The notes: generated by a model from the sequence alone, not told the origin. A stretch of 64,000 nucleotides of DNA from Vibrio sp. ED004 (GCF_023206395.1 NZ_CP066150.1:1054001-1118000); one strand, 5' to 3'; positions 35,822-44,742 are shown, counted from the first letter of the stretch. Numbers and translations: made by a program.

Positions 35822-37267
35822 ATGTTAGGAGCAGACGGCTTAAACCTTGCTTTAATGGTTGCTGACTCAGGCATCATAGATACAGCGATGAATGATCTCA
35901 TCGCTCGTTCTCAGGTCATGATGGCGGCTGAGAACAAAGGCGTGAAAACGTCGGTAAAAAACCACTTGGTGAAATGGCGCGGCAAAGTGAAAAAACGCGT
36001 CACTAAAGTGTGTGAAACTGACCGATTCCAAGAAGAAATCGCACTTTACCAAGAAGTCATTCACTGGGATGAACCCCAGTTTTTTGATGAGATTGACAGT
36101 GTCATCAAAAAATTGGAGTGGCACTCAGCGTTTTACCTTCAAGCCAGACGCCTGATGGAGCACAACAAGGGCGTTTATAATGCGATGTTCCCGCACTATT
36201 TCTGCGATCAGTGGTATCAATCACTGTCTGACGCAATCAAGCAAGCGCAAGTTACCGAACTTGAAACCAGCAAAGAGAAAGTCTTAGCCGATCTATACCA
36301 ACGCATGGAAACCATGAAAAACATGGATAAAGTGACCGAATCTGGTGATGAAGGCAGCGTAGGGCGCTTGTGGGATATGGCATCGGCTAAGTTAAGTAAA
36401 ACTGACTTAACCGTAATGAAACGTCATGCTGAATTCTTGAATAAGCATAAAGGCCTACAAGAGATCGCTGAAAAACTTGGCCGTATGGCTGGTGAGGAAG
36501 ATGATCCTTCGCTACATAAAGCTCCTGTAGAAGAACTGCAGATGGTGGAAGAGAAAAGCGATGAAGCGGTTGATGACATTGTAGGGATTCACGAGAGTGA
36601 TGACCTCAATAAGATGCTTCCAAACGAGACCATGTTTTTAGCTTATCCAGAGCTTGAGGTTATTTTCTATAAGCATTTGGCTGACAAGCGCTTACTCAGC
36701 TATCGTTCGCAAGGTAAATCCCGTACGTTACGCAAAGTGAAGGCGCAGAAGCCGGATAGCAAGAACGTTGATATTGAGAAAGGCCCGTTCATCGTTTGTG
36801 TGGACGCGTCAGGCTCGATGAGCGGCTTCCCTGAGCAATCTGCCAAAGCAATGGCTTATGCTTTGATGCAAATCGCTCTCGCGGAAGAACGAGACTGCTA
36901 CGTAATTCTGTTCTCTTCTGAGCAGATCACCTATGAGCTAACACGACAAGATGGCCTACGTGAGGCGAGTGATTTCTTAAGTTACTCATTCCACGGCGGT
37001 ACGGATTTAGAACCTGTGCTGATGAAGTCGATTGATTTAATGACGGGTGATAAGTACAAAAATGCAGACTTGATTGTGCTTTCTGATTTTATTGCGCCTA
37101 AGCAGTCAGACGAGATGATCGCTCAAGTCGAAAAACTGAAAGAACACAAAAACCGTTTCCATGCGGTTAGCTTATCTAAATACGGTAACCCTCAACTCAT
37201 GACCATGTTTGACCATTGTTGGGCATATCACCCAAGCTTGGTTGGTCGTTTTATGAAAAAGTGGTAA
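35822..37267 (+). CDS. viaA: VWA-domain protein ViaA, partner of RavA
   Basis: 481 residues. An N-terminal helical region is followed by a C-terminal von Willebrand A domain with a full MIDAS motif (DASGSMSG, 328-335; later GGTDLEPV and LSDFIAP). ViaA binds RavA and stimulates its ATPase. AAGGGGAG precedes the ATG. It is the second gene of the ravA-viaA operon; no terminator was seen before the tRNA cluster promoter. Confidence 0.94.
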   Translation: MLGADGLNLALMVADSGIIDTAMNDLIARSQVMMAAENKGVKTSVKNHLVKWRGKVKKRVTKVCETDRFQEEIALYQEVIHWDEPQFFDEIDSVIKKLEWHSAFYLQARRLMEHNKGVYNAMFPHYFCDQWYQSLSDAIKQAQVTELETSKEKVLADLYQRMETMKNMDKVTESGDEGSVGRLWDMASAKLSKTDLTVMKRHAEFLNKHKGLQEIAEKLGRMAGEEDDPSLHKAPVEELQMVEEKSDEAVDDIVGIHESDDLNKMLPNETMFLAYPELEVIFYKHLADKRLLSYRSQGKSRTLRKVKAQKPDSKNVDIEKGPFIVCVDASGSMSGFPEQSAKAMAYALMQIALAEERDCYVILFSSEQITYELTRQDGLREASDFLSYSFHGGTDLEPVLMKSIDLMTGDKYKNADLIVLSDFIAPKQSDEMIAQVEKLKEHKNRFHAVSLSKYGNPQLMTMFDHCWAYHPSLVGRFMKKW

Positions 37268-37380
37268 CGTCCAAAACCTAAATTGAATTCATTTTGCTGT
37301 GTGTTTTTTGATAGAAGAGATCGAACATGCAGCAATTTGATTTAAATGTCAGCAAACGGAATTTAAATTCACTTTTTTGT

Positions 37381-37408
37381 TTGACTATCTCCTCTCAATC
37401 CGTAAAGT
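37381..37408 (+). promoter_or_regulatory. Promoter of the first tRNA cluster
   Basis: TTGACT, 16-base spacer, TAAAGT, followed by a GC-rich discriminator (AGGCACCCG) as in stringently controlled tRNA promoters. The -10 hexamer and the preceding ATCCG are shared with the promoter at 43380, which supports both. Confidence 0.65.
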
Positions 37409-37465
37409 AGGCACCCGAACACGGCGGAGCGGCTTACTTAAGTCCCTAAAGTGTTGAATTAAAAA

Positions 37466-37539
37466 GGCGCCTTGGCAGAGTGGCTATGCAGCGGATTGCA
37501 AATCCGTGGACCTCGGTTCGACTCCGGGAGGCGCCTCCA
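37466..37539 (+). tRNA. tRNA-Cys (GCA)
   Basis: 74 nt including encoded CCA. Acceptor stem GGCGCCT pairs with AGGCGCC; anticodon loop TTGCAAA; T-loop GGTTCGACTCC. Same sequence as the other Cys copies here. Confidence 0.97.
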
Positions 37540-37575
37540 TTATCTCTCTAGTTTCTAGAGTTGAATAATGAAAAT

Positions 37576-37651
37576 GCGATACTAGCTCAGTTGGTAGAGC
37601 GCAACCTTGCCAAGGTTGAGGTCATCGGTTCGAACCCGATGTATCGCTCCA
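37576..37651 (+). tRNA. tRNA-Gly (GCC)
   Basis: 76 nt with CCA encoded. Acceptor GCGATAC/GTATCGC; anticodon GCC in CTTGCCAAG; T-arm GGTTCGAACCC. Confidence 0.97.
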
Positions 37652-37731
37652 AATTTTGTAGTGTTGATTAACTTCGACATTAAGATGGTGTTTTACTTTT
37701 CAGTAATCGGCATCGCAATAAAGAATTGCGT

Positions 37732-37818
37732 GCCCTGGTGGTGGAATTGGTAGACACAAGGGATTTAAAATCCCTCGACGTTCGCGTTGTGCCGGTTCAA
37801 GTCCGGCCCGGGGCACCA
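37732..37818 (+). tRNA. tRNA-Leu (TAA)
   Basis: 87 nt class II tRNA with CCA encoded. Acceptor GCCCTGG/CCGGGGC with one wobble; anticodon loop TTTAAAA; long variable arm with a UUCG tetraloop (GACG-TTCG-CGTT). Confidence 0.96.
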
Positions 37819-37882
37819 TCTATTTGGTTGTTACCTCTCTAGGTAGCATTCAAAAGAGTTGTTCTCTTAAAACGCTATTGAA

Positions 37883-37956
37883 GGCGCCTTGGCAGAGTGG
37901 CTATGCAGCGGATTGCAAATCCGTGGACCTCGGTTCGACTCCGGGAGGCGCCTCCA
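37883..37956 (+). tRNA. tRNA-Cys (GCA)
   Basis: Identical to the copy at 37466; last tRNA of the first cluster, followed by a terminator. Confidence 0.97.
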
Positions 37957-37965
37957 TCATTCAGA

Positions 37966-37991
37966 AAAACCAGTCCTAGTGGCTGGTTTTT
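37966..37991 (+). terminator. Terminator of the first tRNA cluster
   Basis: A 9-bp stem (AAACCAGTC / GGCTGGTTT, one G-U pair) and a T-run, 10 bases after the last tRNA. Confidence 0.85.
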
Positions 37992-38258
37992 TCGTTTCTG
38001 GCTTCCCTGTCTTTGAGTCACTATTTCTTTTTTGAACAACTTGCTTCACCACTTCATTATCTTTTCTATCCTGAGTTATCTTCGATTAAATCTACAATTC
38101 ATGTGTCGTTGATAAACCGGTAAATAAATAGAAGTCACAATTAAACATAATGCTCAATTTGTTTCATGGTTTTTGGGGATAACCCTAATTAAAACATGAC
38201 TATGAGTGATAATGTTCCTCTTTATATTTCCTTAATTGTTCTATAAGAGGTTCTTAAT
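37992..38258. other. Intergenic region before the chemoreceptor
   Basis: AT-rich; must contain the chemoreceptor promoter. Nothing else was recognised. Confidence 0.4.
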
Positions 38259-40148
38259 ATGCAATTTAGTCTAAAGAGAAAGATGGTTTTCTCTGTAGTT
38301 TTGGCGATTGCAGTGACATCTGCCATTCTTCTTTTCATGGGTTATAAAACCTTTCAAAACAACAGCTGGCAAGCAATAGAAAGTGAGAGTCGTAACACAC
38401 TGCATGCACACGCGAAAGGGATCAGTGATTGGTTTCACGATAAGAAACAAGCAGTGCATGGCTTAAAGCAACAAGTGCAGCTAAACCCTTCCTTAGATAT
38501 CGTACCTCATTTGCGTCAAACTCTTGTATCTGGTGGCTTTGGGTTAAGTTATTACGGTAATAAAGAGGGGGAAATGTTCCGTCATGACCCTTCGCTTAAT
38601 AAAGCGGGCTATGACCCAAGAGTCCGAGGTTGGTACAAAGAGACTTTAGCTCAGAATAAAGCCGTCACTACAAAGCCGTATGTTAGCGTCACAATGCAAG
38701 CGTTAGTGGTAACACTTACTGATCCTGTCACGGAGAATGGCTCGATCATCGGTGTTGTTGCATCTAATTTAGCATTAGACAAACTGATCGAGGACGTATT
38801 GGCGATTCAGGTTCCGGGTAATGGACGTGCGATTCTCATTGATAAAGAAGGTACGGTCGTTGCTCACCAAAATAAAGAGTTCATTCTCAAACAAGTGACT
38901 GAGATTGCGCCTGAACTTAGTGTTTCTGGTTTGAACAGTGCCGCACAAAATCTAACGACGATCTTTACTCAAGTTGATGGTAGTGAACGAGTGCTAATGG
39001 CCGAACCTATTAAAGGCACGGACTGGCTACTTGTGATTGAAATGGACAAAGAGGTTTTAGAACAGCCGTTGTTCGACATGTTGATCAGCCAAATTACTAC
39101 CGGTTTGATTGTCTTGATCGTGATGGCAGCTGCAACGTCTTGGTTTGTTGCTCGACAGCTGGTGGAGTTAGGACGAGTGAGCGAAGCGCTGGCGGATATT
39201 GCTGAAGGCGAAGGTGATTTAACGCAGCGCCTTCAAGTCTCAAGCAAAGACGAAGTAGGGCAACTCGCTGATAAGTTTAATGTGTTCGTAGACCGACTTC
39301 ATGGAATGATGACGAACGTGACACAAGTTTCAACTGCAATGAACAATGGTGCAGAGCACGCTAATAGCAGCGCGTTGAAGCGAAGTGATAGCGTTAGCAG
39401 GCAGCAAGACGAAATAACCATGGTAGCAACCGCTGTGACAGAAATGGCGACAGCGACCTCTGAAATTGCCGCTAACGCTGATAACACAGCCAAAAGCGCG
39501 ACTCACTCGGTTGAATTGAGCGAGCAAGGCTTCCAGCAGATGGCAAAAAGCCAATCATCAATTAATGAACTAGCAACCGAGCTTACAAGTGCTGTGTCTA
39601 TCATTAGTGAGTTGGAAGAACACGGTCAGCAAATTGCCTCTATCTTAGCGACAATACGTGAAATAGCTGAGCAAACTAACTTGTTAGCGCTTAATGCAGC
39701 GATTGAAGCCGCTAGGGCTGGCGAACAAGGTCGTGGCTTTGCTGTGGTCGCTGATGAGGTTCGAGTGCTGTCTCAACGAACTCATGCTTCAACAGAAGAG
39801 ATCGAAGACAAAATCAAGCGATTGCAACAAGCGACCAATGGTGCGGTGAAAGTAATGACACAAAGCCATGATATGGCTAAGACAAGCGTGCACGATGTAG
39901 ACATGGCGGGAGAGAGTTTGGCTCAAATCCGTGAGGCAATTCAGATGATAAGCGATATGGCGACTCAGATCGCTTCTGCTGCTGAAGAGCAATCACTGGT
40001 TACTGCGGAAATTAATGCCAATACTGAGTCTGTACGTGAAGTGAGTGATGTTATGGCACTTGATGCCACTGACGCTGTTTCGCAAGCGGATCAGCTCAGC
40101 CACTTAGCCAGCGATTTGAAGCAAGAGTTGTCACGATTCAAGCTTTAA
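38259..40148 (+). CDS. Methyl-accepting chemotaxis protein with dCache sensor
   Basis: 629 residues: membrane helix (about 8-28), a periplasmic dCache domain, a second helix (about 275-297), HAMP and a signalling domain. The sensor contains [12 protein letters not shown] and the later [20 protein letters not shown], which resembles the amino-acid-binding dCache motif (R, WY and a distal D). The signalling tip is intact ([20 protein letters not shown]). It would bind a small periplasmic ligand and control CheA. AGAGG precedes the start. It lies between the two duplicated tRNA blocks. Ligand class is inferred from motif resemblance only. Confidence 0.93.
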   Translation: MQFSLKRKMVFSVVLAIAVTSAILLFMGYKTFQNNSWQAIESESRNTLHAHAKGISDWFHDKKQAVHGLKQQVQLNPSLDIVPHLRQTLVSGGFGLSYYGNKEGEMFRHDPSLNKAGYDPRVRGWYKETLAQNKAVTTKPYVSVTMQALVVTLTDPVTENGSIIGVVASNLALDKLIEDVLAIQVPGNGRAILIDKEGTVVAHQNKEFILKQVTEIAPELSVSGLNSAAQNLTTIFTQVDGSERVLMAEPIKGTDWLLVIEMDKEVLEQPLFDMLISQITTGLIVLIVMAAATSWFVARQLVELGRVSEALADIAEGEGDLTQRLQVSSKDEVGQLADKFNVFVDRLHGMMTNVTQVSTAMNNGAEHANSSALKRSDSVSRQQDEITMVATAVTEMATATSEIAANADNTAKSATHSVELSEQGFQQMAKSQSSINELATELTSAVSIISELEEHGQQIASILATIREIAEQTNLLALNAAIEAARAGEQGRGFAVVADEVRVLSQRTHASTEEIEDKIKRLQQATNGAVKVMTQSHDMAKTSVHDVDMAGESLAQIREAIQMISDMATQIASAAEEQSLVTAEINANTESVREVSDVMALDATDAVSQADQLSHLASDLKQELSRFKL

Positions 40149-40183
40149 TAGATAAACAAACACCAACATAAGTTAGAGACTAA

Positions 40184-40217
40184 AAAGAGCACAGGCCGTA
40201 ATAAGTCTGTGCTCTTT
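40184..40217. terminator. Bidirectional terminator
   Basis: An 11-bp perfect stem (AAAGAGCACAG / CTGTGCTCTTT) with a 12-nt loop between the convergent chemoreceptor and lipase genes. Confidence 0.88.
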
Positions 40218-40239
40218 CTTTATTAGATTGAAAATATGT

Positions 40240-41028
40240 TCAGTGTTTATCAAAGAAATCCTTGTTGCGGATATATTTGCTCATCAAGTGATAAGAAAAA
40301 GGTCTTATCAACCAACTAAAAATAGAACGTCCAAGGCGAATAACAGTTGGAGTGTTTTCATAGATTCTGCCGTTGTATAGCCAAAGCACCTTTCCTACAT
40401 GCCAATACAATAAAGGTACGGGCGGCATGAAGGTTACGATGTCGATGTCACAACAAATACGGTAGGTTTTCTTACTCAAGCGATAGTGCTTTCGAAAACT
40501 CCAATCACCAATCGCAGGTTGCCCAAAGGTGACGATTCGCTTAATGCAGCCTGGATATTTTTGCTCAAAGTAGTCAGCAAACACACAACCAATAGCACCA
40601 CCGGATGAGTGACCAGTAATAGAGATTCTTTTTCCTTGTTCTAAAAGCGGGATGAGAGTCGCTTCCAAGCGTTCAATTACCGTCAAGCCAAGCTTATCTT
40701 CATTACGGTTTGGTTGGCTTTCCTGAAACATCAGATGATAGAAGCCAGCATGCACGCGGTAATTGAGTCCAATCCTTTTGCAGCTTCTTGTCCATAGGGC
40801 GAAGTTAAGCAGCCAGTCTGACACGCTGTGTGACCCTTTAATAACCACAACCACTTCGTCTTTGTCGCTGCTCCACAACACGCGAATCATGGTTTTGCCG
40901 AACTGATTCTTGATGATGCGCTGTCCATTAGGATCAAAACCATAGCGAGTTTGCTTAAAAACTCTAGGGTAGGCGAGGTTACAAAGAACGGCGTAGCGTT
41001 CATATTGGTATCGTTTTAATGGTTTCAC
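40240..41028 (-). CDS. Class 3 lipase-like alpha/beta hydrolase
   Basis: 262 residues with no signal peptide. The nucleophile elbow is GHSSGGAIG (middle Ser as nucleophile), preceded by the typical class 3 text VVVIKGSHSVSDWLLNFALW. A candidate catalytic Asp lies in CDIDIVTFMPP and a His may be in YWHVGK. The start is a GTG at 41028 with only a weak Shine-Dalgarno, so an internal start is possible. The cellular substrate is unknown. It is convergent with the chemoreceptor. Confidence 0.85.
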   Translation of the reverse strand: MKPLKRYQYERYAVLCNLAYPRVFKQTRYGFDPNGQRIIKNQFGKTMIRVLWSSDKDEVVVVIKGSHSVSDWLLNFALWTRSCKRIGLNYRVHAGFYHLMFQESQPNRNEDKLGLTVIERLEATLIPLLEQGKRISITGHSSGGAIGCVFADYFEQKYPGCIKRIVTFGQPAIGDWSFRKHYRLSKKTYRICCDIDIVTFMPPVPLLYWHVGKVLWLYNGRIYENTPTVIRLGRSIFSWLIRPFSYHLMSKYIRNKDFFDKH

Positions 41029-41348
41029 TGGTACCCATCGTTTTGACAGTATTTGAAATATTATAGTCTTAGATTGTGAAACAGAGATGAAAGGAGAAAT
41101 AAACGATGGAATGACATTCAGTTTGTATTAAAACCGTTCTAAATAAACTATATAATATTAACTTGTAATATTGGTTAATATCTTTTAATAACAAGTCGAG
41201 TGTTGTATAATAAGTAAGCTTATTTATACAATACAGTTTGTAACTAAGATTAATACAATGCCTTACTTAACCTTACATTATTAAAAATTTAATATGGTAG
41301 CATCTTTAAAATTTCGAAGTTATAAAGATAATGTAAAAGGCTCTATTC
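41029..41348. other. Very AT-rich region upstream of the SGNH-CitC fusion gene
   Basis: 320 bases between divergent genes, strongly AT-rich, with no ORF and no recognised site. AAGG is present about 10 bases before the downstream ATG. Confidence 0.5.
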
Positions 41349-43160
41349 ATGCTATCAAAAAGTCAATCGTATAAGTTAACGTTTTACTGGGTATTAAAAA
41401 GCTTATATAGATTACTTCCTATACTACCTTCAAAAATCAAGATGTCTAAAAACCTTAGACTTGCTGAGTTATATGTACAAAAAAAAGACTACAAAAAAGC
41501 AACTAGTCATATAGAAGAGTTAGTCTACAAATTCAAAAAAAATGAATTTTGTTTCATGTTATTGAACTTATATTTAATGAATGATGACTCAGAAAAATCA
41601 AAAGAGCTTGAAGTTTCATTAGATTCCACAAGTGAAAGTACTAATCTTGTAAAGAGTTTGGATATCCTAAATTCAAGTGTAAACGATTCTGATAAAGTGG
41701 CCTTTATCAAATCGTACATTGAGACCAAAGGAGCATCTTCAGTTCTCATCGATGTTAAAAGTGGAGGAGAATATTTAACTAAGTTGTCTAAAGAGGAACT
41801 GGACCTTATTAACAACACAAAGCTCTATCTTAAGCAGCGAAGAGATTGGAGTCGCAGAAATAGTCCACCAACTTACATCAAATCACTCTATAGCAAAGAT
41901 GAGCAGAACAAAATTGATGAGTTGTTTAGTGATGTGCTGCCTATTGTAAGAGCGACCAAAGTATCTTTATCTGATCATGACAGCTCAGTTATATCAGTAA
42001 AAAATGGGTTTAGAGCAACCACAGGTCAACCAGAAACATCAGATCGCCGAGTGCTTTTCTTAGGGGCATCAACAACTTTTTCGTATGGTATGAGTGACAA
42101 AAATACGATTGTCAGTCAGGTTCAGAAAAACATTAATAAAGTAACCGATAATGTTAGAGTTGAAAATCATGGCGTACTAGGGATGAATTTGCTTCTAGCA
42201 ATGAATAATTTGGTACAAACTGAGATCAAGCAGGGTGATGTAATTGTTTTTTTCAACTTTGATGAATTCAAAAATGTTGAAGATTCGGATGTATTTTCGA
42301 TTGATCTTAATGATGTTGACCGAGGTAGCGACTTTTTCATTGATCTAAACGCGCGTCATTGTCATTACTCTCCTAGGGGAAATAAGGTAATGGGAGAGCT
42401 CATAACAAATAAGTTAATACCTGTTTTGAAAAGTAAAAGTGAGCCTGTACCGCCTCAATTCGACTTAGATCATAGAATGTTGTGTGTCCTAGAAAAGTTC
42501 AAGTACTTTTTATTTAGGCATACTGCACAGGCGCTTGAATCATGTGAAATGCAGTCTTACTTAGAATTATTAGAGCAACATGCTATAGATAATGAAGGTG
42601 TCATCGGCAGTGTAGCTGTCAACTGTAACCCAATCACTAAAGGTCATTTACACTTAATAGAGCACGCAGCAAGAAGTGTCGATAAGTTGTTCATTTTTGT
42701 TATTGAAGAAGACAAATCGTTCTTTAAGTTCGAAGATCGTCTTCATTTAGTCGCAGAGAGCACGAAGCACCTAGAGAATGTCACGGTGCTCCGAGGAGGT
42801 AAGTTTATCTGTACAGAGCTAACTTACCCTGATTACTTCGATAAAGACACCACAGAAGCCAAAGCAGACGCTTCAATGGAAGCATGGTTCTTCTGTGAGT
42901 ACATAGCCAAAACGCTTAACATTACTAAGATTTTCTTGGGTGATGAGCCTAAGTGTATGATCACCAAACAGTACAATGAAAAAATGCAAGAGTTACTTCC
43001 TGAGTACGGTATTGAGGTTGATATTATTGACCGAATTGCAACGAATGGTGATGTGATTAGTGCTTCTAAAGTTAGGGAGTTTTTAGCTAGTAGAGATTTC
43101 AGTAGTATAGAAGCAATTGTTCCCAAGCCTACATACCAATTCTTAAAAGAAAATTATTAA
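41349..43160 (+). CDS. SGNH-hydrolase-like / citrate-lyase-ligase-like (CitC) nucleotidyltransferase fusion
   Basis: 603 residues in three parts. Residues 1-200 are helical, with a basic amphipathic N-terminus and TPR-like text (LAELYVQKKDYKKATSHIEE). Residues 234-365 look like an SGNH/GDSL fold: block I FLGASTTFSYG (Ser241), ENHGVLGMN, NFDE and HYSPRGNK (His339). Residues 418-600 resemble the C-terminal domain of CitC, with VNCNPITKGHLHLIEHA (TxGH motif 430-433), EDRLHLV and ISASKVREF (570-578), as in HxGH-type nucleotidyltransferases. CitC's usual N-terminal acetyltransferase-like domain is absent, and no citrate lyase genes are nearby. The gene is markedly AT-rich, which suggests transfer. 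Domain calls are by motif; function is unknown. Confidence 0.72.
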   Translation: MLSKSQSYKLTFYWVLKSLYRLLPILPSKIKMSKNLRLAELYVQKKDYKKATSHIEELVYKFKKNEFCFMLLNLYLMNDDSEKSKELEVSLDSTSESTNLVKSLDILNSSVNDSDKVAFIKSYIETKGASSVLIDVKSGGEYLTKLSKEELDLINNTKLYLKQRRDWSRRNSPPTYIKSLYSKDEQNKIDELFSDVLPIVRATKVSLSDHDSSVISVKNGFRATTGQPETSDRRVLFLGASTTFSYGMSDKNTIVSQVQKNINKVTDNVRVENHGVLGMNLLLAMNNLVQTEIKQGDVIVFFNFDEFKNVEDSDVFSIDLNDVDRGSDFFIDLNARHCHYSPRGNKVMGELITNKLIPVLKSKSEPVPPQFDLDHRMLCVLEKFKYFLFRHTAQALESCEMQSYLELLEQHAIDNEGVIGSVAVNCNPITKGHLHLIEHAARSVDKLFIFVIEEDKSFFKFEDRLHLVAESTKHLENVTVLRGGKFICTELTYPDYFDKDTTEAKADASMEAWFFCEYIAKTLNITKIFLGDEPKCMITKQYNEKMQELLPEYGIEVDIIDRIATNGDVISASKVREFLASRDFSSIEAIVPKPTYQFLKENY

Positions 43161-43193
43161 GTTTGGATTAGCTTTCAAACTACTTTTCTGTAC

Positions 43194-43219
43194 AAAAGCC
43201 AGTCTGTTGACTGGCTTTT
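43194..43219. terminator. Terminator of the fusion gene
   Basis: An 11-bp perfect stem (AAAAGCCAGTC / GACTGGCTTTT) with a TGTT loop, 33 bases after the stop codon. Confidence 0.88.
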
Positions 43220-43484
43220 GTATTCGAATTCGCTAGCTATAGTTAAGTCCAATAGATAATCCGAGGTCGAATTAGGTAGTGTATATAGGGTCTTGTGTGT
43301 GCAGTTTGTGCGATCTGTAGTAATTTCAATCGTTAAAGTTCGATAATTAATCACTTGAATTAAAAGATAAAATTTATTGTTGACGAATTTTTTCCATCCG
43401 TTAAAGTACACCTCGTTATCACGGCTTAGGTCGCTGAGAGATGGTGTTTTTACTTTTCAGTAATCAGCATCGCAAGATTGCGTT
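43220..43484. other. Upstream region of the second tRNA cluster
   Basis: AT-rich and gene-free. It contains the tRNA promoter at 43380-43407 and a short leader. Nothing else was recognised. Confidence 0.5.
43380..43407 (+). promoter_or_regulatory. Promoter of the second tRNA cluster
   Basis: TTGACG, 16-base spacer, TAAAGT, with the same spacing, -10 and preceding ATCCG as the first cluster's promoter. Confidence 0.65.
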
Positions 43485-43571
43485 GCCCTGGTGGTGGAAT
43501 TGGTAGACACAAGGGATTTAAAATCCCTCGGCGTTCGCGCTGTGCCGGTTCAAGTCCGGCCCGGGGCACCA
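43485..43571 (+). tRNA. tRNA-Leu (TAA), variable-arm variant
   Basis: 87 nt with CCA. It differs from the other two Leu copies by a paired change in the variable arm (GGCG-TTCG-CGCT instead of GACG-TTCG-CGTT), which keeps the stem. Confidence 0.96.
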
Positions 43572-43637
43572 TCTATCTTGCTTCTACTTTTGAGTAGAGT
43601 GATGAACAAAGAGTTGTTCTCTTAAATCACTATTAAA

Positions 43638-43711
43638 GGCGCCTTGGCAGAGTGGCTATGCAGCGGATTGCAAATCCGTGGACCTCGGTTCGACTCCGGG
43701 AGGCGCCTCCA
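43638..43711 (+). tRNA. tRNA-Cys (GCA)
   Basis: 74 nt, identical to the other Cys copies in the window. Confidence 0.97.
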
Positions 43712-43748
43712 TTCTCTCTTTCATTTTAGAAAGCTGATGAATGAAAAT

Positions 43749-43824
43749 GCGATACTAGCTCAGTTGGTAGAGCGCAACCTTGCCAAGGTTGAGGTCATCG
43801 GTTCGAACCCGATGTATCGCTCCA
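43749..43824 (+). tRNA. tRNA-Gly (GCC)
   Basis: 76 nt, identical to the copy at 37576. Confidence 0.97.
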
Positions 43825-43904
43825 AATTTTGTCATGTTGATTTATTTCGACATTAAGATGGTGTTTTACTTTTCAGTAATCGGCATCGCAATAAAGAATT
43901 GCGT

Positions 43905-43991
43905 GCCCTGGTGGTGGAATTGGTAGACACAAGGGATTTAAAATCCCTCGACGTTCGCGTTGTGCCGGTTCAAGTCCGGCCCGGGGCACCA
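43905..43991 (+). tRNA. tRNA-Leu (TAA)
   Basis: 87 nt, identical to the copy at 37732. Confidence 0.96.
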
Positions 43992-44055
43992 TCTATTTGG
44001 TTGTTACCTCTCTGGGTAGCATTCAAAAGAGTTGTTCTCTTAAAACACTATTGAA

Positions 44056-44129
44056 GGCGCCTTGGCAGAGTGGCTATGCAGCGGATTGCAAATCCGTGGA
44101 CCTCGGTTCGACTCCGGGAGGCGCCTCCA
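44056..44129 (+). tRNA. tRNA-Cys (GCA)
   Basis: 74 nt, identical to the other Cys copies; last tRNA of the second cluster. Confidence 0.97.
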
Positions 44130-44142
44130 CTATTCAAAGTTG

Positions 44143-44170
44143 AAAGGCCAGCAGAAATGCTGGCCTTTTT
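44143..44170 (+). terminator. Terminator of the second tRNA cluster
   Basis: An 11-bp perfect stem (AAAGGCCAGCA / TGCTGGCCTTT) with a GAAA loop and a T-run. Confidence 0.9.
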
Positions 44171-44535
44171 ACTATCTGAAATTCCATTTCTTCCCGCTTT
44201 CCTAATTTCTAACGCCGTCCATTCATTTGATCGCACTTCTGGTTAGATGACTCAATCTGATTGCTCTGCTTTACGGAGTTTTACGTTATCAAGGCGCTTT
44301 ATTACACAAGTTGTATAAGTTGGCCAAACGTATTTCTGAGAAAGTTGTTTGAAGAAAACTGCTAGTAGCTCAGCAAGACAGCCCAAGTTAATCGAGTGTG
44401 CGATTTGTAAATGGAATCGATAGGGAGGGGAGCAGCACGACTGTGTTTTTGGTTATCCAGTTCTTCACATTTATACACAGTTGCTCATGAACCTGTAACG
44501 CTTTCATGAGTTATTACACTTCTTATCACTACAAA

Positions 44536-44550
44536 TGAAAATGATTGTCA
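44536..44550. promoter_or_regulatory. Candidate Fur box upstream of nirB
   Basis: TGAAAATGATTGTCA matches the 7-1-7 Fur core TGATAAT-N-ATTATCA at 12 of 14 positions. Its right end overlaps a -35-like TTGTCA with a -10-like TAGTCT 17 bases on, so a plus-strand promoter could be iron-repressed here. Confidence 0.6.
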
Positions 44551-44699
44551 TTTACTTACGTTGTTGCTAGTCTATTGTGAAATATTACAACAATCATGCT
44601 TGTGTGTGAAATTGCCTATAAAACGCCTCTAAACCTTATCAATCCTATGGTTATTCGTTTGCTATGGCGTAAAATTAGCCACTTCTACCTCTTTTGTTC

Positions 44700-44714
44700 T
44701 ACCCCTTTTGGGTA
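44700..44714. promoter_or_regulatory. Candidate NarP site
   Basis: TACCCCT-T-TTGGGTA is an inverted pair of NarL/NarP-like heptamers (TACYYMT), with one base less spacing than the usual 7-2-7. It lies 95 bases before nirB. Confidence 0.4.
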
Positions 44715-44728
44715 GTTCGATTTCGTAA

Positions 44729-44742
44729 TTGATTTACATCAT
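44729..44742. promoter_or_regulatory. Candidate FNR site
   Basis: TTGATTTACATCAT matches the FNR consensus TTGAT-N4-ATCAA except for the last base. It lies 67 bases before the nirB start, fitting anaerobic control of nirBDC. Confidence 0.6.

Larger units (their letters stand above)
37466..37956 (+). repeat. tRNA block copy 1 (about 490 bp direct repeat)
   Basis: Cys-Gly-Leu-Cys block that recurs at 43638-44129. The Gly-to-Cys part is exactly 381 bp in both copies, with nearly identical spacers. Confidence 0.9.
43638..44129 (+). repeat. tRNA block copy 2 (about 490 bp direct repeat)
   Basis: The same Cys-Gly-Leu-Cys block as 37466-37956. The Gly-to-Cys part is 381 bp in both, and the Leu-Cys spacer differs at only two positions by eye. 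Confidence 0.9.

Noticed and set aside
43175..43411. 78-codon minus-strand ORF after the fusion gene
   Set aside because: Overlaps a terminator and the tRNA promoter, has no Shine-Dalgarno and no recognisable domain.
43644..43856. ORF of 70 codons overlapping tRNA-Cys and tRNA-Gly
   Set aside because: It is tRNA sequence read as protein; both tRNAs are structurally complete.
37466..44129. Regularly repeated blocks that could look like a CRISPR or other repeat array
   Set aside because: The repeats are tRNA genes with cloverleaf folds and conserved spacers; no short spacer-repeat pattern exists.
44598..44717. 39-codon ORF between the Fur-like box and nirB
   Set aside because: No Shine-Dalgarno and it runs through the NarP-like site; not supported as a gene.
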